Positions 43,617 through 52,750 of a DNA stretch of 55,511 bases are shown in pieces. Origin of the DNA: Muribaculaceae bacterium (GTDB taxonomy: Bacteria; Bacteroidota; Bacteroidia; Bacteroidales; Muribaculaceae); contig JAFSPZ010000004.1 in NCBI GenBank assembly GCA_017451225.1, forward strand, positions 1 through 55,511, in the 5' to 3' direction. A model generated the notes under the pieces. That model did not search any database, was not told where the DNA came from, and saw only the letters and a list, made by a program, of their open reading frames with translations. The translations under genes were made by a program, and so were the position numbers. Position 1 is the first letter of the stretch; the number at the start of each line of letters is the position of its first letter.

Positions 43617-45863
43617 CTATTTTTTCACTAGCACACGATACCCCTTGGCATCAAGTAGGAATGTACTATTTGCAGCAAGAGTCATGTTACTCTGACTGGC
43701 ACCGCTAGTTATCGTGCTACTGTCGAGCCACAGCGAGTATTCACCTGCAGGGATTCCACTAATAGTTGCAGTCGCGTCAAGATTTCCAAGGTTGAGCAGT
43801 ACAATCACTGTGTTATCGCCGCTTTTCTTAGTATAAGCAAGCACATTGCCGTTGTCGCTATTCAGGAAAGTGGTGGTAGTTCCATTGGCCAGAGCAGGCT
43901 GAGTGTGGCGCAGTGCAACTAGAGTGGCGATAGTGTTCTTCATCTTGGCATCGGTAGAGTTCCAGTTTATCTTGGTATCATGGAAATAATCCAGAATCTG
44001 GTCGTTGCCAACTTCCTGCCCGTTATACAGCAAGGGCATACCATATATTGTGAAATAGAGGGTAGTTAGAGCATATTTGTTGGCGCCATACATACTTTCA
44101 ATGGTCTTGCCGCCGTCATTGAAATTCTGGTCATGGTTAGTGAGATAGGTCATGCGGTCAAAGCTTTTGTCTTGACTTTCATTAATGAACGATTGGCAAT
44201 AACCCTTTAGTGTGCTTGCGCTGGTACCAGTGGGACCGAATCGCTCGAGTTTTCCACTTTGGAAATTCCATGCATAGTCATAGTCGAATCCCACATTGAG
44301 TAATTTATTGGCATCGTGCACTATGTCGGCCTCAGCAACCATTGTGATAGTCTTACCACCAGCGTAGTTGCGCAGCATTGGGATGGTGCTTGCCCAATAA
44401 CTGCCTGGGATGGTAGGACTCGACACATAGTCGCAACGGTAACCGTCGACGCCTGCCTGGTCAATCCAGAATCGAAGGCAGTCGTTCATCGCCTCGCGCA
44501 AGGCGGCATTATTGTAGTTGAGCTCATACACGTCGCCATAGTTGTTTGGGTGTACCATCTGGCCATTTTGGGTGGTGTAATACTCGGGATGTTCAGTCAC
44601 CCACACAGCATTGGTAGCAGTGTGGTTAGGAACCCAATCAAGGATTACTTCCATACCAAGTTCATGGGCACGGTCGACTAGACTCTTCAACTGGGCAATA
44701 GAGCCGTAGCTAGGATTTGTCGCCTTGAAATTGGTTGCAGCATAGGGGCTATTGATACCTCCACCGCGTGGATAGATGGGCATAAGCCACAGGATGTCTA
44801 TGCCCAAGCTTCGCAAGTCATTGAGCTTGTCGCTAGCAGCTGCAAATGTACCAGCGCTTGTGAAGCTGCCCACGTTCATTTCATAAATCACACGATTCTT
44901 GCTACTTGCAGCTGTGGTCCACGTCACATCAAGTGGCTGTGGCTCGCCTGGTGTCACAACATCTCCCGTAGGCTGCGAACTGGCATCCGACACGGTATAT
45001 GAGCCATCGCCTGCCACTCTCACATAGATATCTTTATCATAGCTGAAATTCTGCATCAAATCGACCTGACTGCCATTGTTATTATTGTTGAGAATCCAGT
45101 TAGTACCGCTTGTGGTGTAATAGATTTTGGGCAACTCAAACACATACCACAGTTCGCCATCTATAGTCTTGGTCGAAGTGTAGTGCTCGCCTGGCCATGC
45201 CGCATTCACTGGTGCTGCATTTTTCCAAACATACAAGCAATAGTCGCTCCACCCCAATTCGCTATGGAGATAGACCACTGGGGGCGGTGTGCCATCGTCA
45301 TCAATAATATAACTGTAAGAACCTGCCGAGCCGCTGATGGTGAGGTATATGTCGTTCTCCCCCATCGTATAGTCGCTCATAAGATCAAGCTGACGGTTAG
45401 TACCGCCATTCACAGCAGCATAGTTGTTGGCGATATAATTAAGAGCGGTATTGTAATAGTTGTCGCCAAGCTCAAACATATAATAGCTCTTGCCTTCTTT
45501 TGTCACAGTGCCGCTGTGGTGAATGCCAGGCCATGAGGTCAAGTTGGCATCGGGCCAGGCATATAGTGCCATATCGCCCCAACCGGCGTTATCGCATATG
45601 TAAATCTTACCATGCTTGGGAACTGGAGTGGTATTACCCAATATAATATTGTAAATAATGGTGATGTCGGTTGCAGTCACCACACCATCTCCGTCGACAT
45701 CGGCAGCAGTTGCATAGGTGAGGTCGTTTCCCAACAATACGTTATAGATGGCTGTGACATCTACCGAAGTCACGACATCGTCGCCGTTAACGTCGCCCAA
45801 AACGGCCGCCCGACTTACTCCGAATAAAACAAGCAAAAATAAAACCAGCGAATTTTTTTTCAT
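43617..45863 (-). CDS. Secreted GH13 alpha-amylase with dockerin-like and starch-binding-like modules
   Basis: A 748-residue exported enzyme. Signal peptide 1-19; two dockerin-like calcium repeats at about 23-75 (DVNGDDVVTSVDVTAIYNVLL and DVDGDGVVTATDITIIYNIIL); two CBM26-like modules at about 85-187 and 196-292 (CDNAGWGDMALYAW, WPG motifs); then the GH13 barrel. Catalytic residues are Asp478 (GVDGYRCD), Glu511 (TMVAEAD) and Asp578 (LTNHDQN), with DWVPNHT at 409-415. A C-terminal beta domain ends the protein. It would hydrolyse alpha-1,4-glucan outside the cell. It is not beside susC/susD genes here. The dockerin-like part matches the protein at 32011. Confidence 0.9.
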   Translation of the reverse strand: MKKNSLVLFLLVLFGVSRAAVLGDVNGDDVVTSVDVTAIYNVLLGNDLTYATAADVDGDGVVTATDITIIYNIILGNTTPVPKHGKIYICDNAGWGDMALYAWPDANLTSWPGIHHSGTVTKEGKSYYMFELGDNYYNTALNYIANNYAAVNGGTNRQLDLMSDYTMGENDIYLTISGSAGSYSYIIDDDGTPPPVVYLHSELGWSDYCLYVWKNAAPVNAAWPGEHYTSTKTIDGELWYVFELPKIYYTTSGTNWILNNNNNGSQVDLMQNFSYDKDIYVRVAGDGSYTVSDASSQPTGDVVTPGEPQPLDVTWTTAASSKNRVIYEMNVGSFTSAGTFAAASDKLNDLRSLGIDILWLMPIYPRGGGINSPYAATNFKATNPSYGSIAQLKSLVDRAHELGMEVILDWVPNHTATNAVWVTEHPEYYTTQNGQMVHPNNYGDVYELNYNNAALREAMNDCLRFWIDQAGVDGYRCDYVSSPTIPGSYWASTIPMLRNYAGGKTITMVAEADIVHDANKLLNVGFDYDYAWNFQSGKLERFGPTGTSASTLKGYCQSFINESQDKSFDRMTYLTNHDQNFNDGGKTIESMYGANKYALTTLYFTIYGMPLLYNGQEVGNDQILDYFHDTKINWNSTDAKMKNTIATLVALRHTQPALANGTTTTFLNSDNGNVLAYTKKSGDNTVIVLLNLGNLDATATISGIPAGEYSLWLDSSTITSGASQSNMTLAANSTFLLDAKGYRVLVKK

Positions 45864-45916
45864 TATCGTAAATAACTAAATTAATAAATACTCCACTTTT
45901 GTTGTGAATTGCGTTG

Positions 45917-45947
45917 TAAAGTTAATACAATGTTTAATAAAAACAAA
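45917..45947 (-). promoter_or_regulatory. Promoter for the amylase gene
   Basis: On the minus strand TTTG (45944-45947), 19 bases, then TAACTTTA (45917-45924), one mismatch from TAnnTTTG. It lies 54 bases upstream of the ATG. Confidence 0.5.
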
Positions 45948-45972
45948 AAACCTTTATTTGTTTTGTCTATTT

Positions 45973-46003
45973 TTTGCATATTAATTATTTATATTTATCT
46001 TTG
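45973..46003 (+). promoter_or_regulatory. Promoter for the Lys/Cys-rich protein
   Basis: TTTG (45973-45976), exactly 19 bases, then TATCTTTG (45996-46003): a full consensus match, about 100 bases before the ATG at 46108. It is divergent from the amylase promoter. Confidence 0.75.
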
Positions 46004-46107
46004 CAGTGTTAATTGATAGTTAACGCTTTAGACTTTTTAGAATTTTGATTTTTGTTTAATCGGCAGTGTACATTCCTGTACATGCGCCAATAAAAGAAAG
46101 TAACGAC

Positions 46108-46617
46108 ATGAAAAAGATTATTGCTATGATTGCTCTTGGCCTCTTTACTTTTAGTGCCACCAGCGGTTTTTATTCTAATGCCCAACTAAAGAAAGTTGAG
46201 TCAGCTAAAGTTCAGAAGGCCACACCTGTTAAAGCAGAAAAGGCAGCTGATGTAAAAGCTAAACCATGCGAGATGCAGAAAACTGAATTTAAACGCAGTG
46301 AGGTTAAAGACACCAAGCAAGTTTGCAAGGAGAAAGCCGGTGAATGCAAAGAAGGTGCATGCAAAGAAAAGGCTGAAGAGTGCAAGAAGGCTGAAGAGTG
46401 CAAGAAAGCTGCTGAGTGCAAGAAAGCTGCTGAGTGCAAAGAAAAAGGCGCTGAGTGCAAGGACAAAGCAGCTGAGTGCAAAGGCGATTGCAAAGGCAAA
46501 GAGGCTGGACATCAGTGCGCTCACAAGTCTCCATGCTGCAAGGAAGGTGCCTGCAAGATGGATGGCAGCTGCGGCAAGGAAAAATGCAAACCTGGAAGTG
46601 AAAAGTGCTGCAAATAA
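46108..46617 (+). CDS. Secreted Lys/Cys-rich repeat protein
   Basis: A 169-residue protein. Signal peptide (MKKIIAMIALGLFTFSATSG..., about 1-26), then a Lys/Ala-rich part, then from about residue 73 repeats of AEECKK, AAECKK and related units, ending in a Cys-dense tail (CCKEGACKMDGSC...KCCK). I count 19 Cys, mostly 6-8 residues apart, and very few hydrophobic residues. This could bind metal or form a disulfide-linked coiled structure; metallothionein-like function is only a guess. An earlier in-frame start would prefix 14 residues before the signal, so 46108 is chosen. It is monocistronic with its own promoter and terminator. Confidence 0.75.
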   Translation: MKKIIAMIALGLFTFSATSGFYSNAQLKKVESAKVQKATPVKAEKAADVKAKPCEMQKTEFKRSEVKDTKQVCKEKAGECKEGACKEKAEECKKAEECKKAAECKKAAECKEKGAECKDKAAECKGDCKGKEAGHQCAHKSPCCKEGACKMDGSCGKEKCKPGSEKCCK

Positions 46618-46656
46618 TTGACTAGACGCACACTAATACACTTTGACAACACACAA

Positions 46657-46699
46657 CATCTGGATGCCACTACATGAGTGAGCATCCAGATGCTTTTTT
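46657..46699 (+). terminator. Rho-independent terminator
   Basis: An 11-bp stem (CATCTGGATGC and complement), with an extra inner CACT/AGTG pairing, followed by six T residues. It lies between convergent genes and ends the Lys/Cys-rich gene. Confidence 0.88.
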
Positions 46700-46724
46700 G
46701 TATCTAATAGTTTATCTAAGAATA

Positions 46725-49208
46725 CTATTCGCGAAAGTACACGCGCTTTACACGAGGCGAGATGCTGGTGAGGATTTCATAGCCTATTGTACCGCGAGCA
46801 TCACTAAGCTGGTCAATGGGATTGTGACGTCCAAAGATTTCCACTTTGTCACCCAGTTCGCATTGAGCATCGGTAATATCCACCATGCAAGCATCCATGC
46901 AGATGTTTCCAACGATTGGGCACATTGTGCCATTAACCCAAACCTTAACGGCTCCATTACCAAAGTGGCGGTCCATGCCGTCGGCATAGCCTATCGACAC
47001 TGTGGCAATGCGAGAGTCACGCTCAAGCAGGCCTCTACGGCCATACCCTACCATTGTGCCGGCCGGCCATTCCTTGATGCTGATTACCACGGCCCTCAGC
47101 TCTGCCACTGGCAGCAATCCATCTTCGCTTCCATCAAAAACTGTCTTAATACCATAAAGTCCTACACCCATGCGCACCATGTCCATTTGATACTCGGGGA
47201 ATCGAACTATTCCATTGGTATTCAAGATGTGTTTTAATATTTTGTGCGAGAAGTTTGCCTGAAGTTGAGTAGCGCAAATCTCGAAATATTCCACTTGCTC
47301 GCGGGTGAAATCGTCCTGCTCAGGCTCATCGGCAGAGCTCAAATGCGAGAACACGCTCACGGGCATAATCACGTCCTGCTCAAGCAACAAATCCACAAGT
47401 TCGGGAATCTGCTCCAAAGTGAAACCCAAGCGATGCATGCCGCTGTCTATCTTGATGTGAACAGGGAAGTTCTTAGCACCATATTTGCGTCCTTCCTTGA
47501 TGAGTTGCCGTGCTTCCTCAATGCTGTAAACCTCGGGTTCAAGATAGCGGTCAAACATCGCCTTATAGTTCACAGTCGATGGATTAAGCACTATAATGGG
47601 AAGCGTGATTCCAGCTTTGCGCAAGTCCACTCCCTCGTCCTGAACAGCCACGGCAAGATAGGTAGCACCACAATCCTGAAGCGTCTTAGCAATCTCATAA
47701 GAACCTGTTCCATAGCCCGAAGCCTTGACCATCGCCACAGTCTTGGTGTTGAAATCAACTTTTGACTTAAGGAACTTGAAATTATGAGCAAGAGCATTGA
47801 GGTCGATTTCTTCAACCGTTTGATGACGGCTAACTTCAAGCATTTCCACAATTTGGAAGAACTCATATTTTGAAGCGCCCTTGACGAGCACAGTTTCATT
47901 GTCAAAGTCGCCCTGGCTCATTTTCTCAAGGAACTCACTCGTAGACTCAAAGAAGAGATCACGACCTGAATTGAAATACTTGCTGTAATGGCACATTTCG
48001 GGGCCAACACCTATCAAACGGGTAATTCCCTTGCTTCGCAAGAGCTCGCTCACACGAATATAGAGTTCGTCCTCAACAAATGTCTCGGGCAACAAATCAC
48101 TAAGTATCACCGTGGTGTGCTGATGCGGATTGCAGCGTCGCAACATGAAGTCAAGGGCTGGCGACAGCGAATTATAGTCGCTTGTATAGCCATCGGCGAT
48201 AATCGTGCACTCGTTCACACCCTCAATAACGTTGATGCGTGTTCCCACTGGAGTGAGGCGTTGCACACGTTCGACTATCACGCTAGAGCTCAACCCCAAG
48301 TAAAGCAGCACGGCCACGCATGTCGACACGTTCTCAAGGTCGCGGTCACTAGTAAATGGAACATCGAGCACAAACTCGGTTTCCTCATGAACGCATTCCA
48401 TTATCGAATGATTGTCACGCTTGACAACATTTCTCACATAGAGCCACTTATCCTCGTCCTTGCGCGACCAACCCACGTCTTGAGCCACATAGAGAATGGG
48501 GTCGATTGTGCTGGACACCAATTCGTCGTCGGCACAATAAACAATGCTCTCGCAGCTGTTTAGGATTTTTGCTTTTTCCTCTACTTTTTCCTGCATCGAG
48601 GCAAAACCTTCGTTGTGCTCGTCGCCTATGTTGGTGATAATGCCTATTGTGGGCCTAATCATAGCCTGGACGCGAGCCATTTCGCCGGTTTTGCTAACAC
48701 CAGCCTCGATTATTGCCAACGAGGTGTTGTCGTCGAGATCCCACAACGATAATGGTACCCCTATCTGTGAATTATAGCTTCGAGGCGACCTTACGATGTG
48801 GTAGTCATCCTTCAAGAGCTGATAGAGCCATTCCTTGACGGTGGTTTTGCCCTTGCTGCCAGTAATGCCAATGATGGGGATGTGGAAACGCTTGCGATGG
48901 TAGGTGGCGATGGCCTGCATGGCGTCGAGCGTGTTGCTCACACGCAAGAAGTTGGCCTCTCGCATCGCATGGATATCGATGTTGCCACTGTACTCTATCA
49001 CAAAGTTCCTAACACCCTTATTATAAAGGTGCTTTACATATCGGTGACCATCATCGTTCTGCGTAGCGATGGCAAAAAACAATGTCTCGGCAGGATATGT
49101 AAGTGACCGCGAATCGATGAGCAGTTGACTCACCTCGGCGTTCTTGTCACGAAGTTCACTGGATTCAACACCCAGCACTTGAGCTATCTCTTGAATGGAA
49201 TATTTCAT
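46725..49208 (-). CDS. Bifunctional MurF ligase / alanine racemase
   Basis: An 827-residue fusion typical of Bacteroidota. Residues about 1-455 are MurF, which adds D-Ala-D-Ala to UDP-MurNAc-tripeptide: ATP loop GITGSKGKTT at 114-123, and NIGDEHNEGF in the central domain. Residues about 460-827 are a PLP-dependent alanine racemase: the PLP Lys is Lys495 in VAMVKASGYGTG, with HIKIDSGMHRLGF and IGYADGMDRH further on. The fusion supplies D-Ala and uses its dipeptide in the same pathway. The ATG at 49208 is chosen since upstream residues in the frame are low-complexity repeat. The gene is 65 bases after the GSCFA gene. Confidence 0.93.
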   Translation of the reverse strand: MKYSIQEIAQVLGVESSELRDKNAEVSQLLIDSRSLTYPAETLFFAIATQNDDGHRYVKHLYNKGVRNFVIEYSGNIDIHAMREANFLRVSNTLDAMQAIATYHRKRFHIPIIGITGSKGKTTVKEWLYQLLKDDYHIVRSPRSYNSQIGVPLSLWDLDDNTSLAIIEAGVSKTGEMARVQAMIRPTIGIITNIGDEHNEGFASMQEKVEEKAKILNSCESIVYCADDELVSSTIDPILYVAQDVGWSRKDEDKWLYVRNVVKRDNHSIMECVHEETEFVLDVPFTSDRDLENVSTCVAVLLYLGLSSSVIVERVQRLTPVGTRINVIEGVNECTIIADGYTSDYNSLSPALDFMLRRCNPHQHTTVILSDLLPETFVEDELYIRVSELLRSKGITRLIGVGPEMCHYSKYFNSGRDLFFESTSEFLEKMSQGDFDNETVLVKGASKYEFFQIVEMLEVSRHQTVEEIDLNALAHNFKFLKSKVDFNTKTVAMVKASGYGTGSYEIAKTLQDCGATYLAVAVQDEGVDLRKAGITLPIIVLNPSTVNYKAMFDRYLEPEVYSIEEARQLIKEGRKYGAKNFPVHIKIDSGMHRLGFTLEQIPELVDLLLEQDVIMPVSVFSHLSSADEPEQDDFTREQVEYFEICATQLQANFSHKILKHILNTNGIVRFPEYQMDMVRMGVGLYGIKTVFDGSEDGLLPVAELRAVVISIKEWPAGTMVGYGRRGLLERDSRIATVSIGYADGMDRHFGNGAVKVWVNGTMCPIVGNICMDACMVDITDAQCELGDKVEIFGRHNPIDQLSDARGTIGYEILTSISPRVKRVYFRE

Positions 49209-49210
49209 AC

Positions 49211-49248
49211 TTGTTGTCGGTTGTCGGTTTTCAGTTGTCAGTTTTTTT
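49211..49248. repeat. Simple GTTGTCGGTTGTCGG repeat
   Basis: Four imperfect TTGTC(A/G)G units and a T-run in the gap between the GSCFA and murF-alr genes. It matches the arrays at 10781 and 37907. Confidence 0.5.
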
Positions 49249-49273
49249 AAATTTAGAAATCCCAGATTGTGCA

Positions 49274-50224
49274 TTATGCATTTATGTAAGGGTATTCTTT
49301 CTTCAAGTTTGCAATCACGGCTTCGGTATCGGCGTTGAAGCGGGCAACCACATCGGGATTGTTGCTCATGGGGCGATGTTTCAACCGCTTGCTCACTCGC
49401 TCGCATCGTGCTATCGCCTGAGTGGAACGGTCGTCAAAATAGGTTGCCTGAAACGTCTGCCAGATGTACTCAATAGCGACATCACTGGGATGCACCATGT
49501 CGGCAGTATAGAAGCGGTAGTCGCGCAAGTCGTCAATAACAATTTCATAGGCTGGAAAATAACCCGACCACTCTTTATTGGCCCTAACCACATTGTTAAC
49601 CGCCACGCGCAACACTGCTTTGCTCAACGAGTTCATTTCCAGACCGTCGGCAATGTGACGGATGGGGCTCACTGTAAACAGCACCCGCAGCTCGGGATTG
49701 AACTCGTGCAGACGGGCCATCACGGCATTTAGAGCCTCGGTGCATTCTTCAACGCTTGCAAGGCGACGAGTGAATTCATGTTGTGGAACCTTGTGGCAGT
49801 TGTTCACCACCTCGCCTGTGTCGCGACGACGATACACCACTGCTGTGCCCAGCGTGAGCACCAGAGTCTTGCACTGGCGCAAATGATTGTGGGCAACTTT
49901 TATGCTGTCATTCATGCGCTCGAGAGCAGCGTCTTTGTTTGCCATCGAGAAACGTGAGTGAAAATCATAACAGTTCCACACCCCATTGGCAAGAAAGAGG
50001 TCCATCCCCGCCACAACCTCACAATCAATGAGCTTGTGAACCGAGCTAGCGATGCTCAATGGGTTGAAGATGGTGCCAAATGGGTTGACCACCACATCGA
50101 CCATGGCATCTTTCAACCTTGCTCCTATGTTGTCGCTGAAACACGACCCCATGAGCATCATCTTGTCGCTGTGACGCATGAAGTTGTCGCCCTCGCGAGG
50201 ATGTATCGTTGTCCGGAATTCCAT
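49274..50224 (-). CDS. GSCFA-domain protein
   Basis: A 316-residue protein with the defining MGSCFSDNIG motif (25-34) of the GSCFA family, related to SGNH hydrolases. Other conserved parts are NPFGTIFNP, LTLGTAVVYR and FTVSPIRHIADG (residues about 187-198), and a DMVHPSD near 235-245 that may hold the Asp-His pair. It often sits next to murF-alr in Bacteroidota, as here, so a cell-wall or polysaccharide esterase/transferase role is suspected but not proven. It has its own promoter. Confidence 0.85.
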   Translation of the reverse strand: MEFRTTIHPREGDNFMRHSDKMMLMGSCFSDNIGARLKDAMVDVVVNPFGTIFNPLSIASSVHKLIDCEVVAGMDLFLANGVWNCYDFHSRFSMANKDAALERMNDSIKVAHNHLRQCKTLVLTLGTAVVYRRRDTGEVVNNCHKVPQHEFTRRLASVEECTEALNAVMARLHEFNPELRVLFTVSPIRHIADGLEMNSLSKAVLRVAVNNVVRANKEWSGYFPAYEIVIDDLRDYRFYTADMVHPSDVAIEYIWQTFQATYFDDRSTQAIARCERVSKRLKHRPMSNNPDVVARFNADTEAVIANLKKEYPYINA

Positions 50225-50244
50225 AACACAAAACTTTTAAAATG

Positions 50245-50276
50245 CAAATATAGCGAAACCTAATTAAAAACGCAAA
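50245..50276 (-). promoter_or_regulatory. Promoter for the GSCFA-murF-alr unit
   Basis: On the minus strand TTTG (50273-50276), 20 bases, then TATATTTG (50245-50252). It is 20 bases before the GSCFA start. Confidence 0.7.
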
Positions 50277-50367
50277 TTTTCTTTCAATTTGGTCTTAGAG
50301 GGACATTTCTTTTGAGTTCAATTTTTATTTTTGTGAAAGAAATGGGGTTTGTATTAAAAATAATGTG

Positions 50368-50375
50368 TAATTTTG
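50368..50375 (+). promoter_or_regulatory. -7 box upstream of glyS
   Basis: TAATTTTG matches TAnnTTTG, 40 bases before the ATG. A TTTG lies 16 bases upstream of it, closer than the normal 19-20. Confidence 0.5.
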
Positions 50376-50415
50376 CAGTTTGTAAATTGAATAATTAAAA
50401 TCATAATATACACAA

Positions 50416-51960
50416 ATGGCACAGAACGAAGACGTTTTCAAGAAAATTGTTTCGCATTGCAAAGAGTATGGGTTTGTTTTCCCCTCAAGTGAGATTTATG
50501 ACGGACTGGGCGCAGTATATGACTACGGACAGAACGGAGTGGAATTGAAGAACAACATCAAGCGCTACTGGTGGGAAGCCATGACGCTGCTTCACGAGAA
50601 CATCGTGGGCATCGACTCGGCAGTGTTTATGCACCCAACCATTTGGAAGGCCAGTGGCCATGTCGACGCTTTCAACGACCCATTGATTGACAACCGCGAC
50701 AGCAAGAAGCGTTATCGTGCCGACGTGCTCATCGAGGACCAACTCGCCAAAATCGAGGAGAAGATGGACAAAGAGGTGGCCAAGGCAAAGAAACGTTTTG
50801 GCGACAGCTTTGACGAGGCAATGTTCCGCGAGACCAACCCCCGCGTGCTTGCCAACAAGGCCAAGTGGGATGAGCTGCACAGCCGTTTTGAAAAAGCTAT
50901 GAACGACAACAACCTCGAGGAGCTCAAGCAAATCATCCTCGACTATGAGATTGTCGACCCCATCAGCGGCACCCGCAACTGGACCGACGTGCGCCAGTTC
51001 AACCTCATGTTTAAAACACAGATGGGCAGCAGTAGCGACAACACCATGGATGTGTATCTGCGTCCAGAGACCGCTCAGGGCATCTTCGTGAACTTCCTCA
51101 ATGTTCAGAAGACAGGCCGCATGCGTCTTCCATTTGGTATCGCCCAGATTGGCAAGGCATTTCGTAACGAGATTGTCGCCCGCCAGTTTGTGTTCCGCAT
51201 GCGCGAATTTGAGCAGATGGAGATGCAATTCTTTGTACGTCCTGGCGAGGAGCTCAAGTGGTTTGAGACATGGAAAGAGCGCCGCCTCAAGTGGCACAAA
51301 GCACTGGGCTTGGGCGACGAGAAATACCGCTTCCACGACCACGAGAAGCTCGCTCACTATGCCAACGCCGCAACCGACATCGAGTTCCAGATGCCATTCG
51401 GTTTCAAAGAGGTTGAAGGCATCCACAGCCGCACAAATTTCGACCTCTCGCAGCACGAGAAGTACAGCGGCAAGAAGATTCAGTACTTCGATCCCGAGTT
51501 GAACGAGAGCTATACTCCCTATGTGATAGAGACCTCGATTGGTGTGGACCGCATGTTCCTCTCGGTTATGTGCTCGAGCTACGAGGAGCAGAAGCTTGAC
51601 GGAGGTGACACACGCGTTGTTCTTCACTTGCCCAAGGCTCTTGCACCTGTCAAGTGCGCCATCCTGCCTCTAGTTCGCAAGGACGGAATGCCCGAGAAAG
51701 CACGTGAAATCATGGATATGCTCAAGTTTGACTTCGCTTGCCGCTATGACGAGAAGGACAGCGTGGGCAAACGCTACCGCCGCATGGACGCCATAGGCAC
51801 GCCCTACTGCATCACCATCGATGGGCAAACTGTTGAGGACAACACCGTGACACTGCGCGACCGCGACACCATGGAGCAACAACGCGTAGCCATTGCCGAC
51901 CTTCCAGCTATCATTGGCGAGCAATGCAGCCTCAACAACCTGCTCAAGAACAACGCTTAA
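50416..51960 (+). CDS. glyS: Glycyl-tRNA synthetase (alpha2 type)
   Basis: A 514-residue class II aminoacyl-tRNA synthetase of the homodimeric type. Key parts are FVFPSSEIYDGLGAVYDYG (20-38), MHPTIWKASGHVDAF, RPETAQGIFVNF (about 219-230), FRNEIVARQFVFRMREFEQMEMQFF (motif 2 region), and ETSIGVDRMFL near the C-terminal motif 3, followed by the anticodon-binding domain. It charges tRNA-Gly. A Lys/Glu-rich insertion at about 110-165 between the core motifs is usual. A long antisense open frame of 380 codons is a codon-bias shadow. Confidence 0.96.
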   Translation: MAQNEDVFKKIVSHCKEYGFVFPSSEIYDGLGAVYDYGQNGVELKNNIKRYWWEAMTLLHENIVGIDSAVFMHPTIWKASGHVDAFNDPLIDNRDSKKRYRADVLIEDQLAKIEEKMDKEVAKAKKRFGDSFDEAMFRETNPRVLANKAKWDELHSRFEKAMNDNNLEELKQIILDYEIVDPISGTRNWTDVRQFNLMFKTQMGSSSDNTMDVYLRPETAQGIFVNFLNVQKTGRMRLPFGIAQIGKAFRNEIVARQFVFRMREFEQMEMQFFVRPGEELKWFETWKERRLKWHKALGLGDEKYRFHDHEKLAHYANAATDIEFQMPFGFKEVEGIHSRTNFDLSQHEKYSGKKIQYFDPELNESYTPYVIETSIGVDRMFLSVMCSSYEEQKLDGGDTRVVLHLPKALAPVKCAILPLVRKDGMPEKAREIMDMLKFDFACRYDEKDSVGKRYRRMDAIGTPYCITIDGQTVEDNTVTLRDRDTMEQQRVAIADLPAIIGEQCSLNNLLKNNA

Positions 51961-52007
51961 ATTAAATCTAGAAACATCGTGATAATCTAGAAATAAAATC
52001 AACAATA

Positions 52008-52559
52008 ATGAAGAAATTTCCTTTTGTAATATTGATTGTTGCTGTGCTGGGAGGCATGTTGACATCTTGTTTCAAGGATGAAGACAACTTCGACAAGTAC
52101 GCCGACTGGTTCGAGAAGAACATCGATTGGTATGAAGCTCAAGCCGACCGCACCGAGGATGGAGTAAAGTACTTTACAGCTTATACAGCTCCTTGGGACC
52201 CAGCCGCCGAGGTACTGATTCACTGGTTCAACGATACCTCCTTAACAAAGAACAACCTCAAACCGTTGTTCACCTCAATGGTAGACGTGAAATACCACCT
52301 GCGACTGTATGACGGAACTCCCATTGACTCCTCTTACCTGAGCACCTCGCCAGCCGACAGCCTCTTCCGCTGCCGCCTCAACACTGGCGTTATCGAAGGG
52401 TGGGGAATAGCAATACCCCATATGCACATTGGCGACAGCTGCCGAGTTATCATACCTTACAACGTGGGTTATGGCACTACTGCCAGTGGCGACATAAAGC
52501 CCTACTCTACTCTACAGTTCGATATCAAGCTCGTGGGAATCCCCAAATATGAGCGATAA
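52008..52559 (+). CDS. FKBP-type peptidyl-prolyl isomerase-like lipoprotein
   Basis: A 183-residue lipoprotein precursor with lipobox ending at Cys21 (LTSC). The C-terminal half has an FKBP fold: VKYHLRLYDGTPIDSSY, the flap-like GVIEGWGIAIPHMHIGDSCRVIIPYNVGYG and a final STLQFDIKLVGI. The usual aromatic residues of the active pocket are partly changed. It resembles the Bacteroidota GldI/FKBP lipoproteins. It follows glyS by 47 bases and precedes a terminator, so it may be co-transcribed. Role: perhaps folding of envelope proteins. Confidence 0.8.
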   Translation: MKKFPFVILIVAVLGGMLTSCFKDEDNFDKYADWFEKNIDWYEAQADRTEDGVKYFTAYTAPWDPAAEVLIHWFNDTSLTKNNLKPLFTSMVDVKYHLRLYDGTPIDSSYLSTSPADSLFRCRLNTGVIEGWGIAIPHMHIGDSCRVIIPYNVGYGTTASGDIKPYSTLQFDIKLVGIPKYER

Positions 52560-52579
52560 GAATTATCGACCTTTAGCAC

Positions 52580-52619
52580 AAAAGCCATGGTTGTTGTCAC
52601 ATCTTCAACCATGGTTTTT
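52580..52619 (+). terminator. Rho-independent terminator
   Basis: CCATGGTTG pairs with CAACCATGG (9 bp, 12-base loop), flanked by an A-run and a T-run of five. It ends the glyS-FKBP unit. Confidence 0.82.
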
Positions 52620-52646
52620 CTTTTGCAATTAATCCAAATATTTAGA

Positions 52647-52664
52647 TTGACTCAGTTGACTAGG
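52647..52664. repeat. Two outlying copies of the 9-bp repeat
   Basis: TTGACTCAG followed by TTGACTAGG, the same unit as the array 86 bases further on. Confidence 0.55.
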
Positions 52665-52750
52665 TTTCTTTTTAAAACAACTAAGGACAAAGGTTAGTTT
52701 TCCATAAGACATCGTCATCTAGTCTTGCGACTTTTGGTTATTAAAGACAA

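Noticed and set aside
46298-46621. Alternative frames across the Lys/Cys repeat region
   Set aside because: All six frames stay open because of the repeat; only the 46108 frame has a signal peptide, promoter and ribosome-binding context.
50485-51627. 380-codon minus-strand open frame opposite glyS
   Set aside because: Wholly antisense to a conserved synthetase; arises from codon bias and shows no domain.
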